Shown in pieces: positions 37,584 to 45,504 of a stretch of DNA of 64,000 nt (positions are counted from its first letter, which is position 1; each line of letters opens with the position of its first letter). This DNA is from Pacificibacter maritimus (lineage in GTDB: Bacteria > Pseudomonadota > Alphaproteobacteria > Rhodobacterales > Rhodobacteraceae): assembly GCF_003814915.1 (NCBI RefSeq), contig NZ_RKQK01000003.1, positions 310,001 through 374,000 on the forward strand. Direction: 5' to 3'. The notes beneath the pieces were generated by a model. It did not search any database. It was given only the letters and a program-made list of their open reading frames with translations, and had not been told where the DNA came from. The position numbers and the translations under genes are program-made.

Positions 37584-38792
37584 TTAGCTGAGCGCTGCGC
37601 AAGCCTCGGCAATTTTGGCGCAAGCGGCTTCGATCTCTTCCATAGAGGTCGCAGTCGAGATGCGGAAATACGGTTCAAGCCCATAAGCGCCCCCATGCAC
37701 TGAAGCAACGCCAGCAGTGTCGAGCAAGTAGAGGCCGAAATCCAAATCGTTTTCGATTTTTTTGCCCTCTGGTGTGGTCTTGCCAATGGCACCTGCACAG
37801 CATGGGTACAGATAGAATGCACCATCAGGCAGCGTGCATGTGAGTTCTGGAATTGCGTTGATCAATTCATGGGCACGGTCACGGCGCGCACGGTAAACTT
37901 CAACAGCCTCATCAACGCCAGATTGATCCGCGGTCAAAGCGTAAGCTGCAGCAGCTTGGCTGACCGATGATGGGCAAGATGACATTTGCGATTGCAATTT
38001 GTTGATCGCATTAACCAATTCTAACGGCCCAACTGCGTAGCCAATCCGCCAGCCTGTCATAGCATAGGATTTAGACACACCGTTTGACACAAGCGCTTGG
38101 TTTTTCAACTCAGGGCAAACGCCCAAGATGCTGCACACATCAAAGTCTGCGTACCAAATGCGGTCATAAATTTCGTCACACATCACCAAAACATGGGGGT
38201 GCTTGACCAAAACATCACCCAATGCGCGCAACTCGGCGGCCGTATATGCCGCACCTGTTGGATTGGATGGAGAATTCAAAATAACCCATTTTGTTGCTGG
38301 CGTGATTGACGCTTCAAGCACTTCAGGCGTCAATTTAAACCCAACATCTTCACCACATTTCACGATCACGGGCGTGCCGCCATTGGCGATAACCATATCA
38401 GGGTAAGACACCCAGTAAGGTGCAGGAATGATAACTTCGTCACCCTCTTGAACAGTGGCCATCAAGGCCACAAAAAGCACTTGTTTCGCGCCACCGCCCA
38501 CACAAATTTCGTTGAGTTCACAATCAATGTTCAACCGCGTTTTATAGTCATGTTGAACAGCTTTACGCAGCGCTTCGGTTCCGTTTACGGATGTGTATTT
38601 CGTATCGCCAGCGTTGATCGCTTCGATCGCCGCATCTTTGATGGACTGTGGCGTGTCAAAATCTGGCTCGCCCACTGTAAGGTTCAAGATTTCGCGCCCC
38701 TGCGCTTTCAGATCACGCACTTTTTGTGCGGCTGCAGTCGAGGGAGAAACGCGAATACTGGTAACGCGGTCTGCGAGTTTAATAGAGGTCAA
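37584..38792 (-). CDS. Class I pyridoxal phosphate aminotransferase (aspartate aminotransferase-like)
   Basis: A 402-residue fold-type I aminotransferase. NLTVGEPDFDTP, SPSNPTGAAY, MCDEIYDRIWY and Lys241 in NGVSKSYAMTGWRIGYAVG are those of the aspartate aminotransferase Ib group. The start is inferred as TTG 38792: AGGAG lies seven bases before it, and the product begins MTSIKLADRVTSI, the usual position; the longer frame to 38879 has a basic, unlikely N terminus. It stands in the minus-strand block after the SDR and before the transporter. A transamination to a 2-oxo acid fits with the RraA-like aldolase encoded at the head of the block. Confidence 0.87.
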   Translation of the reverse strand: MTSIKLADRVTSIRVSPSTAAAQKVRDLKAQGREILNLTVGEPDFDTPQSIKDAAIEAINAGDTKYTSVNGTEALRKAVQHDYKTRLNIDCELNEICVGGGAKQVLFVALMATVQEGDEVIIPAPYWVSYPDMVIANGGTPVIVKCGEDVGFKLTPEVLEASITPATKWVILNSPSNPTGAAYTAAELRALGDVLVKHPHVLVMCDEIYDRIWYADFDVCSILGVCPELKNQALVSNGVSKSYAMTGWRIGYAVGPLELVNAINKLQSQMSSCPSSVSQAAAAYALTADQSGVDEAVEVYRARRDRAHELINAIPELTCTLPDGAFYLYPCCAGAIGKTTPEGKKIENDLDFGLYLLDTAGVASVHGGAYGLEPYFRISTATSMEEIEAACAKIAEACAALS

Positions 38793-38882
38793 GGCCTTGC
38801 TCCTGATGTTATTGTGGACCCTTTGGCCCAATGTCTGCGCTAAGGCTTTCACCGCAGATCGGCGAAAGCCCTGTCGCATTCT

Positions 38883-39656
38883 TTATTTTTTACCCGTCAA
38901 GATAACTTCATCACCGACGCGTTTCCCTGTGCGCAAGCCGCCTGGAACTTGCAGCGTTGGCAAAAGTTCGATCATACCGATATTGACGCAATTCGGTGTA
39001 CCGACTGCATATTCAACAGCATCTGCCACGTCCGATACCTGCGGCATTTCCATACCTTCAAAGTATTTCTCTTTAGCTTCTTCAGCGCTAATCTTTTCAA
39101 CACGCGCGAAGATATCTGTTTCAACACGACCAGGTGAGATTTCGGTCACACGCACGCGACGACCAAAGGCATCAACGCGCAGTTGGCGTGACACAGTATG
39201 CATCGCAGCTTTGGTCGCGTGATAGGCGATGTGGCCGCCGAATTCATAAAGACCCGCCATGGACGTAATGTTGACGATATGACCTGAATCGCGCTCCATC
39301 ATGCCAGGCAACAGCAAGCGGCATAGGTGCAAACCAGCACGCAGGTTCACGTCGATCTGTTCATCGATATCGAATTCATCTGATTGCAAAATACTGCCTG
39401 GGCGTGACACGCCAGCACAGTTCACCAAAACATCGATATCAAGGTCTTTGACCAGCTCTGTAATCGCGGCTGTATCTGTAACATCGATAGCATGTGGGAT
39501 AACGCCGCAAAGTTCTTTTAGCTCATCCAGTTTTTCAGCATTGCGCCCGACAGCATGAACGACCAGCCCTTTAGCGCGAAGACGTTCTGCAATGCCCCAC
39601 CCCATACCTGCGGATGCACCTGTAACCAGTGCCGTTTTGTATTCTGAAAATGCCAT
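38883..39656 (-). CDS. SDR family oxidoreductase (YdfG-like)
   Basis: A 257-residue classical SDR. TGASAGMGWGIAERL is the coenzyme loop, NCAGVSRPG the structural motif, ITSMAGL the serine, and YHATKAA the Tyr-X3-Lys. YdfG relatives oxidise L-serine, L-allo-threonine and 3-hydroxy acids. It lies 41 bases after the PxpA-like gene in the same direction and 90 before the aminotransferase. It presumably oxidises a hydroxy intermediate; the substrate is unknown. Confidence 0.85.
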   Translation of the reverse strand: MAFSEYKTALVTGASAGMGWGIAERLRAKGLVVHAVGRNAEKLDELKELCGVIPHAIDVTDTAAITELVKDLDIDVLVNCAGVSRPGSILQSDEFDIDEQIDVNLRAGLHLCRLLLPGMMERDSGHIVNITSMAGLYEFGGHIAYHATKAAMHTVSRQLRVDAFGRRVRVTEISPGRVETDIFARVEKISAEEAKEKYFEGMEMPQVSDVADAVEYAVGTPNCVNIGMIELLPTLQVPGGLRTGKRVGDEVILTGKK

Positions 39657-39697
39657 GTGAGTTTTCCTTTGTTGTCGCGTTCGTAAGCGTGGGTTTG

Positions 39698-40459
39698 TTA
39701 TTGTTGTGACAAAGGCGTGATTGCCCCGCCCTGTTTGGTGATTTCGGCGCGCAGACGTGTCGCAAGGTCCACAGCGCCAGCTGTGTCGGAATGAATAAGA
39801 ATAGAGTCGACAGGCATGGGAATGACCTGCCCTGTGGTTGTCGTAAGCTCCCCAGTTTTCAAAACCTCGACAACACGTTCGACCACTTGCGCGGGGTCAT
39901 GAATGACAGCGCCTTCTTGCGATCTGGGGGCCAATTGACCGTTTGGCAGATAGCCCCGATCAGCCAAAAACAAGCGCACAACACGCGCGCCACGGTCCAA
40001 AGCTGCCGCCTCCATCGCGCTGCCAGGCAAAGCCAAAAAAGCGATTTCAGGATCGAAATCCATCGTGGCACCCACGACTGATTTGGCGACATCAGGATCG
40101 CAACTGGCCAGATTACCCAAAGCGCCATGTGGATTCATATGCGTGATTTGGTGATCAGCCCTGCGGGCCAATCCTTCAAGTGCACCCAGTTGGTAGAGGA
40201 TATGCGATTCAAGTTCTGGCAGCGGCATGTCGATCTTGCGGCGTCCGAACCCCAAGAGGTCTGGAAAGCTGACATGCGCCCCCAAATCCACACCATGTTC
40301 TCGCGCCAACCGAATGGTGCGGTCCATGATCATGGGGTCGCCCGCATGATAACCGCAAGCCACATTGGCGGAACTGATGTGCTGCATCAAAGCTGCATCA
40401 TCGGCCACAGTGTAGGCACCATAGCCCTCACCAAGATCGGAGTTTAGGTCGATTTTCAT
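39698..40459 (-). CDS. pxpA: LamB/YcsF family protein (5-oxoprolinase PxpA-like), divergent
   Basis: A 253-residue LamB/YcsF protein; in the PxpABC system it takes part in ATP-dependent opening of 5-oxoproline. The backbone is clear: MKIDLNSDLGEGYGAY, ANVACGYHAGDPMIMD, GAHVSFPDLLGFGRR and NPHGALGN. However, several signature residues differ from the usual forms as I recall them: DLNCDLGE is DLNSDLGE, GAHPSFPD is GAHVSFPD, KPHGALYN is NPHGALGN, and the late HGDT is HSDT. These changes at the pocket suggest another substrate than 5-oxoproline. Its start overlaps the biotin-carrier-like gene by four bases. Confidence 0.8.
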   Translation of the reverse strand: MKIDLNSDLGEGYGAYTVADDAALMQHISSANVACGYHAGDPMIMDRTIRLAREHGVDLGAHVSFPDLLGFGRRKIDMPLPELESHILYQLGALEGLARRADHQITHMNPHGALGNLASCDPDVAKSVVGATMDFDPEIAFLALPGSAMEAAALDRGARVVRLFLADRGYLPNGQLAPRSQEGAVIHDPAQVVERVVEVLKTGELTTTTGQVIPMPVDSILIHSDTAGAVDLATRLRAEITKQGGAITPLSQQ

Positions 40460-40860
40460 TTGGATACCTCAAGATTAAACACAACATCACCAAAGCCAAA
40501 AACAGTGCCGCTTTCAGGGGCTGCCTGCATCACACGACCCGCAACGGGGGCCCCGACAACAGCCCGCGCGACACCATATTCGATGTACCCGAGCGTATCG
40601 CCCGCTTGGACCTCTGTGTCGGTGCCAATCTCGGCCAAACCATCATCAACGCCCCGTGGCAAAAACCGACCAATGCAAGGGCTTTTCGCAGATTTGGTTT
40701 GAACTTGAACGGGCGCGGGTGCTTGGGACAAAGCGCTGGGATGCGCTTGATGTTCAAGGTCAAGTTGCAGTGATTGATCAGCGGATTTCACTTCAAGCGA
40801 GGACACACCATTGGCACGCATCGCATCGATAAGGCGATCAAGGTCAGCCTGTACAAACAT
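40456..40860 (-). CDS. Biotin carboxyl carrier-like protein lacking the biotinyl lysine
   Basis: A 134-residue protein with the two-part layout of acetyl-CoA carboxylase BCCP: an N-terminal helix (ADLDRLIDAMRANGVSSLEV, about 5-24), a proline/alanine linker (about 38-58) and a biotinyl-type domain. In that domain the usual EAMKM becomes IEYGVARA, with Val97 where the modified lysine should be. No lysine occurs between residue 59 and the C-terminal Lys134, so it cannot be biotinylated in the normal way. The gene sits one base after PxpC and overlaps PxpA, in an operon that also holds a normal AccB. A structural or adaptor role in a PxpBC-AccBC complex is the simplest idea. Confidence 0.8.
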   Translation of the reverse strand: MFVQADLDRLIDAMRANGVSSLEVKSADQSLQLDLEHQAHPSALSQAPAPVQVQTKSAKSPCIGRFLPRGVDDGLAEIGTDTEVQAGDTLGYIEYGVARAVVGAPVAGRVMQAAPESGTVFGFGDVVFNLEVSK

Positions 40861-40861
40861 A

Positions 40862-41839
40862 TCAATTCCACCCCATCATCTGTTGGGTCATCGCGGCCAG
40901 ATCTTTGCGATACTGGTCCATCAGTAGGTCTTCGTCTTTTGCGGCTTGAGCCGCCTCCGCGAGAGTCACTTTTTCAAATCGCAACCTGTCACTGGGACGC
41001 GCTTGCCCAATACGCCATAGATCTTGTTCGATCACGGCAGCGATCTTTGGGTAGCCGCCCATGGTCGCAGAATCTGCCAGCTGAACAATCGGCTGCCCTC
41101 CGCCAGGCACTTGCACGATCCCAGGAACGATACCGTGTGAGCGCAATTCACCCGTTGTTTGGCGATCAAGTTCAGTGCCTTCTAAACGATAGCCTTGACG
41201 GTTGCTTTGTGCCGTGACTGTGTAGGCTTCTGACCAAAATGCAGCCTGCGCGGTGGCGCTAAAACTGTCGTGTTCGGAAGATGGCACAGCGCGCAAAACA
41301 ATATCTGTATCGCCCAAACGCTTCGGAGAGGGTAAAGCCAGACTTAGGCCCAGCTTGGGCAAAACAGGCATATCTGATGCGCAGGGTTCAAGCTGATCAT
41401 TTGCCGCAAGGACACGCCCTTCAAAGCCGCCAAAATTTTCGCGTAGCTGAGTGCTGAAGGACCCAAGGATTTGCGGCACATTGATACCGCCTGCCAGTGC
41501 CAGATACACCTGAGCGCCGTTCGTGATTGGGCCAAGGTTAAGGGTTTGACCTGCCTCAGCAACACCTGCAAAAGCACGTGGCAAAATACGGTCATCTAGG
41601 TGCGCATCGCAGGCCCCACCAACCAAGGCAAAAGCACAGCGCTTAGTGAATTTAAACGACGCTGGGCTCAGAGGAATTTCCAGCGTCGCAGCTGTGGCAT
41701 CATTGCCCAGCATCAGGTTTGCAAGACTATGCGCCATGCGGTTCATCGCGCCCGCGCGCCCCAAGCCTTGTTTCCAATACCCATCCCGTCCTAGGTCTTG
41801 GATCGTCGCCAAAGGTGGGAGTGAAACAACTTCAATCAT
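40862..41839 (-). CDS. Biotin-dependent carboxyltransferase family protein (PxpC/KipA-like)
   Basis: A 325-residue protein of the carboxyltransferase C/D (allophanate hydrolase subunit 2, KipA, urea amidolyase) family. It begins MIEVVSLPPLATIQDLGRDGYWKQGLGRAGAMN and shows the family pieces LALAGGINVPQILGSFST, SNRQGYRLEG and VPGGGQPIVQLADSATMGGYPKIAAV. In PxpABC it acts with PxpB on 5-oxoproline; in urea amidolyase the equivalent domain transfers the carboxyl group from biotin to urea. Its start overlaps PxpB by four bases and AccC/AccB follow upstream, favouring the biotin-dependent reading. Confidence 0.87.
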   Translation of the reverse strand: MIEVVSLPPLATIQDLGRDGYWKQGLGRAGAMNRMAHSLANLMLGNDATAATLEIPLSPASFKFTKRCAFALVGGACDAHLDDRILPRAFAGVAEAGQTLNLGPITNGAQVYLALAGGINVPQILGSFSTQLRENFGGFEGRVLAANDQLEPCASDMPVLPKLGLSLALPSPKRLGDTDIVLRAVPSSEHDSFSATAQAAFWSEAYTVTAQSNRQGYRLEGTELDRQTTGELRSHGIVPGIVQVPGGGQPIVQLADSATMGGYPKIAAVIEQDLWRIGQARPSDRLRFEKVTLAEAAQAAKDEDLLMDQYRKDLAAMTQQMMGWN

Positions 41840-42489
41840 GCGATCACCTCCTTAGGCAAAAAGCGAATTCTATCGCCTGGTTGCAACAACGCAGGCTGTG
41901 GTTTGTTGGGGTCGAAAAACGATACTTCAGCGCTGCCGATTGTGTTCCAACCGCTGGGCCCAGCCGATGCCGATACACCCGTTTGCAAGCCAGCAACGGA
42001 CAAAGACCCACCGGGCAAGCGCGGCAAAGGCACTTTACGTCGTGGCGTTTCCAAGCGCGGATCAAGTCCGCCAAGGTAGCAATATCCTGCATGACTGCCG
42101 ACGGCATAAACCGTGTAATCTGATGCGCTGTGCAATTTGATCACCTGATCGATTGTCATATCGGTCATCTGCGCAACTTCAGCCAGATGTGGCCCGCCTG
42201 AGCCGCCATATGTCAGATCGATCTCAAGCAATTTTCCATCGACCTCGTGCCGTTTCCCTGTATTCCAAAGATCACAAAGGTCGCGTTCGATACGGTCTAA
42301 ATCTTGGGGTACGTGATCCAATAAAAGGGTCAAATTTGTCATGCCCGGAACAGATTCCAGCACACCGTCCCATGTTGATGCAGCATGTGTGAGCGCCCAA
42401 ATGCGCTCTTGATGCGTCAAATCAAAGGGGCAATCGACTTCGAACAAAACAGCACGGCTGCCAATCATAGATAGTCTGGTGGCGCTCAT
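41836..42489 (-). CDS. pxpB: PxpB/KipI family protein (allophanate hydrolase subunit 1-like)
   Basis: A 217-residue protein of the carboxyltransferase A/B (KipI, AHS1) family. Characteristic segments are YGGSGGPHLAEVAQMT, GYCYLGGLDPRLETPRR and LPGGSLSVAGLQTGVSA. It pairs with the downstream PxpC-like protein to form a KipI-KipA-type catalytic unit. ATGA overlaps join it to AccC upstream and PxpC downstream, so equimolar synthesis with the biotin carboxylase is likely. Confidence 0.87.
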   Translation of the reverse strand: MSATRLSMIGSRAVLFEVDCPFDLTHQERIWALTHAASTWDGVLESVPGMTNLTLLLDHVPQDLDRIERDLCDLWNTGKRHEVDGKLLEIDLTYGGSGGPHLAEVAQMTDMTIDQVIKLHSASDYTVYAVGSHAGYCYLGGLDPRLETPRRKVPLPRLPGGSLSVAGLQTGVSASAGPSGWNTIGSAEVSFFDPNKPQPALLQPGDRIRFLPKEVIA

Positions 42490-43862
42490 GACTGGGCCTC
42501 CGTTTTGTTGTCTCGATTATCAAGCCAATGTTCGAGGTGGTGAATGCTCACGCCCCCTTTGGCAAAGCCTGCGTCTGCTAAAAGCGCGCGGTGCAAAAGG
42601 ATATTGGTGCTGACGCCCTCAATTTTCATTTCAGCCAAAGCGCTGCGGGCACGTGCCAAAGCTTCGTCGCGGGTCGCGCCATGCGTGATGACTTTTGCCA
42701 CCATAGAATCGTAACTCGCAGAAATTTTGGCCCCTGTCGCAATATGCGTATCGACGCGCACACCCGGCCCACCCGGAACATGCATTAAATCGACTGTGCC
42801 TGGGCTGGGCGCGAATGTATCGGGGTCTTCGGCATTGATACGGCATTCAAAAGAATGCCCTTCTGTGCGCACATCGGACTGCGCGAGCGTCAAGGCCGCG
42901 CCGCGTGCCACATCGATTTGCATAGCAACGATATCAAGACCCGTAACCATTTCTGTGACGGGATGTTCGACTTGAATCCGTGTGTTCATTTCGATGAAAA
43001 AGAACTCACCGTTTTCATACAAGAATTCGAACGTGCCAGCGCCAACATAGCCGATCTCACGACAAGACGCGGCACAACGTTCACCGATTTTGGCGATCAA
43101 GGCGCGGTCGATATCTGGAGCGGGAGCTTCCTCGATCATTTTCTGGTGGCGCCGCTGCATTGAACAATCACGATCGCCAAGCCACAAAGCTGTCCCGTGG
43201 GAATCTGAGATGACCTGAATTTCCACATGGCGCGGCTTCTCAAGAAACTTTTCCATGTAGATATCGGGGTTGTTGAAATAGCGCTGCGCCTCTTGCTTGG
43301 TCAGCATAAATGCATCCGCCAAAGCGCCCGCGGATTTCACAATCCGCATGCCACGCCCACCGCCACCACCTGCGGCTTTTAAGATAACGGGATAGCCGAT
43401 CTCATTTGCGATGCGTGTTATCTCATCAATGTCGTTGGGCAACACACTATCAGGGCCCGGCACGCAAGGCACGCCGCTGGCGATCATCGCTGTTTTGGCT
43501 GCAACTTTGTCTCCCATACGGCGCATTACATCAGCACTCGGACCGATCAATGTCAGACCCGCATCAGCAACGGCTTGAGAAAAGTCAGCATTTTCAGATA
43601 GAAACCCGTATCCAGGATGGATCATATCCGCGCCAGTGATTTTAGCTGCCGCCAAGATGGCTGAGATATTTAGATAGCTTTTTGAGGCCGTGGCAGGCCC
43701 GACACAAATCGCATCATCGGCAAGATCCAGATAGGCGGCACCGCGATCTGCTTCGGAAAATGCGCAAACAGCGCGCAAGCCAAGACGGCGACAGGCACGA
43801 ATGATGCGCAATGCAATTTCGCCACGGTTGGCGATGAGAACGGTGTTTTGTGATTGTGTCAT
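42486..43862 (-). CDS. accC: Biotin carboxylase subunit (AccC-like)
   Basis: A 458-residue biotin carboxylase. It starts NTVLIANRGEIALRIIRACRRLG, has the ATP-grasp glycine loop KAAGGGGGRGMRIV, EKPRHVEIQVISDSHG, LGDRDCSMQRRHQKMIEEAPAP, and the catalytic FIEMNTRIQVEHPVTEMVTG with the basic TRIQVEH. It carboxylates biotin on a carrier at the cost of ATP and bicarbonate. Embedded in ATGA overlaps between AccB and PxpB, it is likely a dedicated copy for a PxpBC-type carboxyltransferase rather than the housekeeping acetyl-CoA carboxylase. Confidence 0.9.
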   Translation of the reverse strand: MTQSQNTVLIANRGEIALRIIRACRRLGLRAVCAFSEADRGAAYLDLADDAICVGPATASKSYLNISAILAAAKITGADMIHPGYGFLSENADFSQAVADAGLTLIGPSADVMRRMGDKVAAKTAMIASGVPCVPGPDSVLPNDIDEITRIANEIGYPVILKAAGGGGGRGMRIVKSAGALADAFMLTKQEAQRYFNNPDIYMEKFLEKPRHVEIQVISDSHGTALWLGDRDCSMQRRHQKMIEEAPAPDIDRALIAKIGERCAASCREIGYVGAGTFEFLYENGEFFFIEMNTRIQVEHPVTEMVTGLDIVAMQIDVARGAALTLAQSDVRTEGHSFECRINAEDPDTFAPSPGTVDLMHVPGGPGVRVDTHIATGAKISASYDSMVAKVITHGATRDEALARARSALAEMKIEGVSTNILLHRALLADAGFAKGGVSIHHLEHWLDNRDNKTEAQS

Positions 43863-44293
43863 GGCTGCACCTCGAACAGGGCTGTACCCGCGTCGACCTG
43901 ATCTCCGTCTTCAACAAGAATGGCTTTTACTGTGCCCGCCTGTGTGGCGGTGATAGAGGTCATCACCTTCATCGCTTCGATCATGCACAGCGTTTGGCCC
44001 AGCTCGATTGTATCACCTTCGCGTACAAAGACTGTGCCGTCAGATTCGCTGCTCAAATGACAGCACCCTGCCATCGGCGCGTCGATTGTTGGCGTCTTTG
44101 TAGCGGTCGCTGTCTGCGCTGTATCGACGGTCGGTTGCGGACTGTAAGGCACTGCGCCCTGCCCTGAAGCCTGCGACGTCACGCTGCGACGAATGCTTAG
44201 ATCTGTGTCTGCTGTGCTTGTGGAAAACTCGGACAACCCGCGCGCTGCGGCCCATTCCATTTGTGCAATTATGGCTTCGATTTCGATCGGCAT
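43859..44293 (-). CDS. accB: Biotin carboxyl carrier protein (AccB-like)
   Basis: A 144-residue carrier with an N-terminal helix (IEAIIAQMEWAAARGLSEF), a variable linker and an intact biotinyl domain: DTIELGQTLCMIEAMKVMTS carries the biotin-accepting Lys109. First gene of the minus-strand block; its stop overlaps the AccC start by four bases. It would be charged by AccC and hand the carboxyl group to the PxpB/PxpC-type enzyme. A lysine-less paralogue is encoded further down the same operon. Confidence 0.9.
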   Translation of the reverse strand: MPIEIEAIIAQMEWAAARGLSEFSTSTADTDLSIRRSVTSQASGQGAVPYSPQPTVDTAQTATATKTPTIDAPMAGCCHLSSESDGTVFVREGDTIELGQTLCMIEAMKVMTSITATQAGTVKAILVEDGDQVDAGTALFEVQP

Positions 44294-44527
44294 AAAAAGC
44301 TGATCCCTGTTTTTTGTTTCGTATTGTCATTCTTGCTTAGCACCGTCGCTTCGCAATGATGTCAGATCGGTTTTAGATGACCGCGTTTTTTTTTCGATAT
44401 GACATGCATTGGAAATGCCGATCACGTCAGAGGCAGGTGATCTTATGCGCCAGCAAAGGAATTGGCTAAATTGGGCAGGACGATTGCTGCAAACAGGCAG
44501 CGCAAAATACACGGAAAGTACACCTAA

Positions 44528-45202
44528 ATGCCACATATCATTACGAAATTCGAACGCGCAGATCCCGCTGACGTGAAAGCACTGTCCAAATTTGGCAGCG
44601 CCACAATCCACGAAGCACAAGGGCGTTCGGGCGCACTGAGTTCACGCATCAAGCCAATTCACCGCGATATGCGCGTATGCGGTCCAGCTTTCACCGTTGT
44701 GTCTGCACCACGCGACAACTTGATGTTGCAACTTGCCATTCACTACGCAAAAGCGGGCGATGTAATCGTTGTATCTGGCGGTGCTTACGAAGAAGCGGGT
44801 AGCTTTGGCGATGTGTTGGGCAACGCATGTGTGGCCAAAGGGATTGCGGGCGTGGTGACGGACACTGGCGTGCGTGACACTCAAGAATTGATCGCATTGG
44901 GTCTGCCTGTGTTTTCACTATCCGTTTGCATCAAAGGCACGGTGAAAGAAACTTTGGGTCAAATTAACGGTGACATCATTGTTGAAGGCGAAACCATTCG
45001 TCCTGGTGATGTGATTTGCGGCGATGCAGATGGTCTGGTCATGGTGCGCAAAGAAGAAGCAGCACGCGCCGCGAAACTGTCACAAGAACGCGAAGACACA
45101 GAAGCCGATTTCATCGAAGCCTATAAATCAGGTCGCACAATCATCGACGTCTGTAACCTAGAAGCTGTATTGAAAGCCAAAGGCCTGACAACAGATTTGT
45201 AA
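44528..45202 (+). CDS. RraA-like aldolase/oxaloacetate decarboxylase family protein
   Basis: A 224-residue protein of the RraA/HMG aldolase family (4-hydroxy-4-methyl-2-oxoglutarate aldolase, 4-carboxy-4-hydroxy-2-oxoadipate aldolase). SFGDVLGNACVAKGIAGVVTDTGVRDTQEL holds the substrate- and metal-binding Arg-Asp pair, and RPGDVICGDADGLVMV is the second conserved segment. Such enzymes split 4-hydroxy-2-oxo acids into pyruvate and another oxo acid, or decarboxylate oxaloacetate. It diverges from the AccB-headed operon with 234 bases between starts, which suggests a shared role: cleaving a transaminated ring-opening product. Confidence 0.85.
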   Translation: MPHIITKFERADPADVKALSKFGSATIHEAQGRSGALSSRIKPIHRDMRVCGPAFTVVSAPRDNLMLQLAIHYAKAGDVIVVSGGAYEEAGSFGDVLGNACVAKGIAGVVTDTGVRDTQELIALGLPVFSLSVCIKGTVKETLGQINGDIIVEGETIRPGDVICGDADGLVMVRKEEAARAAKLSQEREDTEADFIEAYKSGRTIIDVCNLEAVLKAKGLTTDL

Positions 45203-45254
45203 AAAGAACCTCCCAGTTCCTCGTCACCTTTAAGCAGTTTTGGGTGACACCTTT

Positions 45255-45286
45255 ACCGCTCGGGCTTGCCTCGAGCGGTTTTTTTA
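45255..45286 (+). terminator. Rho-independent terminator of the RraA-like gene
   Basis: ACCGCTCG (45255-45262) and CGAGCGGT (45272-45279) form a stem followed by a run of eight T. Confidence 0.9.
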
Positions 45287-45337
45287 TGGCCACACTGTAA
45301 GGGTAGAAAATGAAGTGGCGTTCTGCGGGACAGCCGC

Positions 45338-45353
45338 TGACACCAAGGTGTCA
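45338..45353. repeat. Perfect short palindrome in intergenic region
   Basis: TGACACC-AA-GGTGTCA is a perfect 7+2+7 dyad in the gap between the convergent ends of the RraA-like and gluconokinase genes. A partial copy, GTGACACC, is found 95 bases upstream at about 45243. Its role is not known; it could be part of a small structured transcript ending at the next hairpin. Confidence 0.5.
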
Positions 45354-45372
45354 CCAAAAGGTTCGACATAAT

Positions 45373-45421
45373 TTCAGTCGCGAATTCTGTCATTTTCGAC
45401 AATTTCGCGACTGAATTTTTT
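45373..45421 (+). terminator. Strong second terminator-like hairpin without an obvious gene
   Basis: TTCAGTCGCGAA (45373-45384) pairs perfectly with TTCGCGACTGAA (45404-45415), with an inner TGTC/GACA continuation and a run of six T on the plus strand. The preceding plus-strand gene already has a terminator at 45255-45286, so this second one lacks a gene to end. It could close a small non-coding RNA in 45290-45421, or be a palindrome used from the other strand. The remaining 45422-45504 shows nothing recognisable. Confidence 0.6.
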
Positions 45422-45504
45422 GACATAAAACCCACGTCTTTTCAAATGAACATGTGGTCTAAATGCGTAACATGATCGAAGTGAAAACAGGGTGCCGCAG
45501 GGCT

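Noticed and set aside
37421-37825. 134-codon minus-strand frame reaching into the intergenic region before the Dpp-type operon
   Set aside because: It is out of frame with the aminotransferase gene, crosses its terminator hairpin and lacks any family resemblance.
45253-45435. 60-codon minus-strand frame through the orphan hairpins
   Set aside because: Its codons are those of the hairpins themselves; no ribosome site and no recognisable protein.
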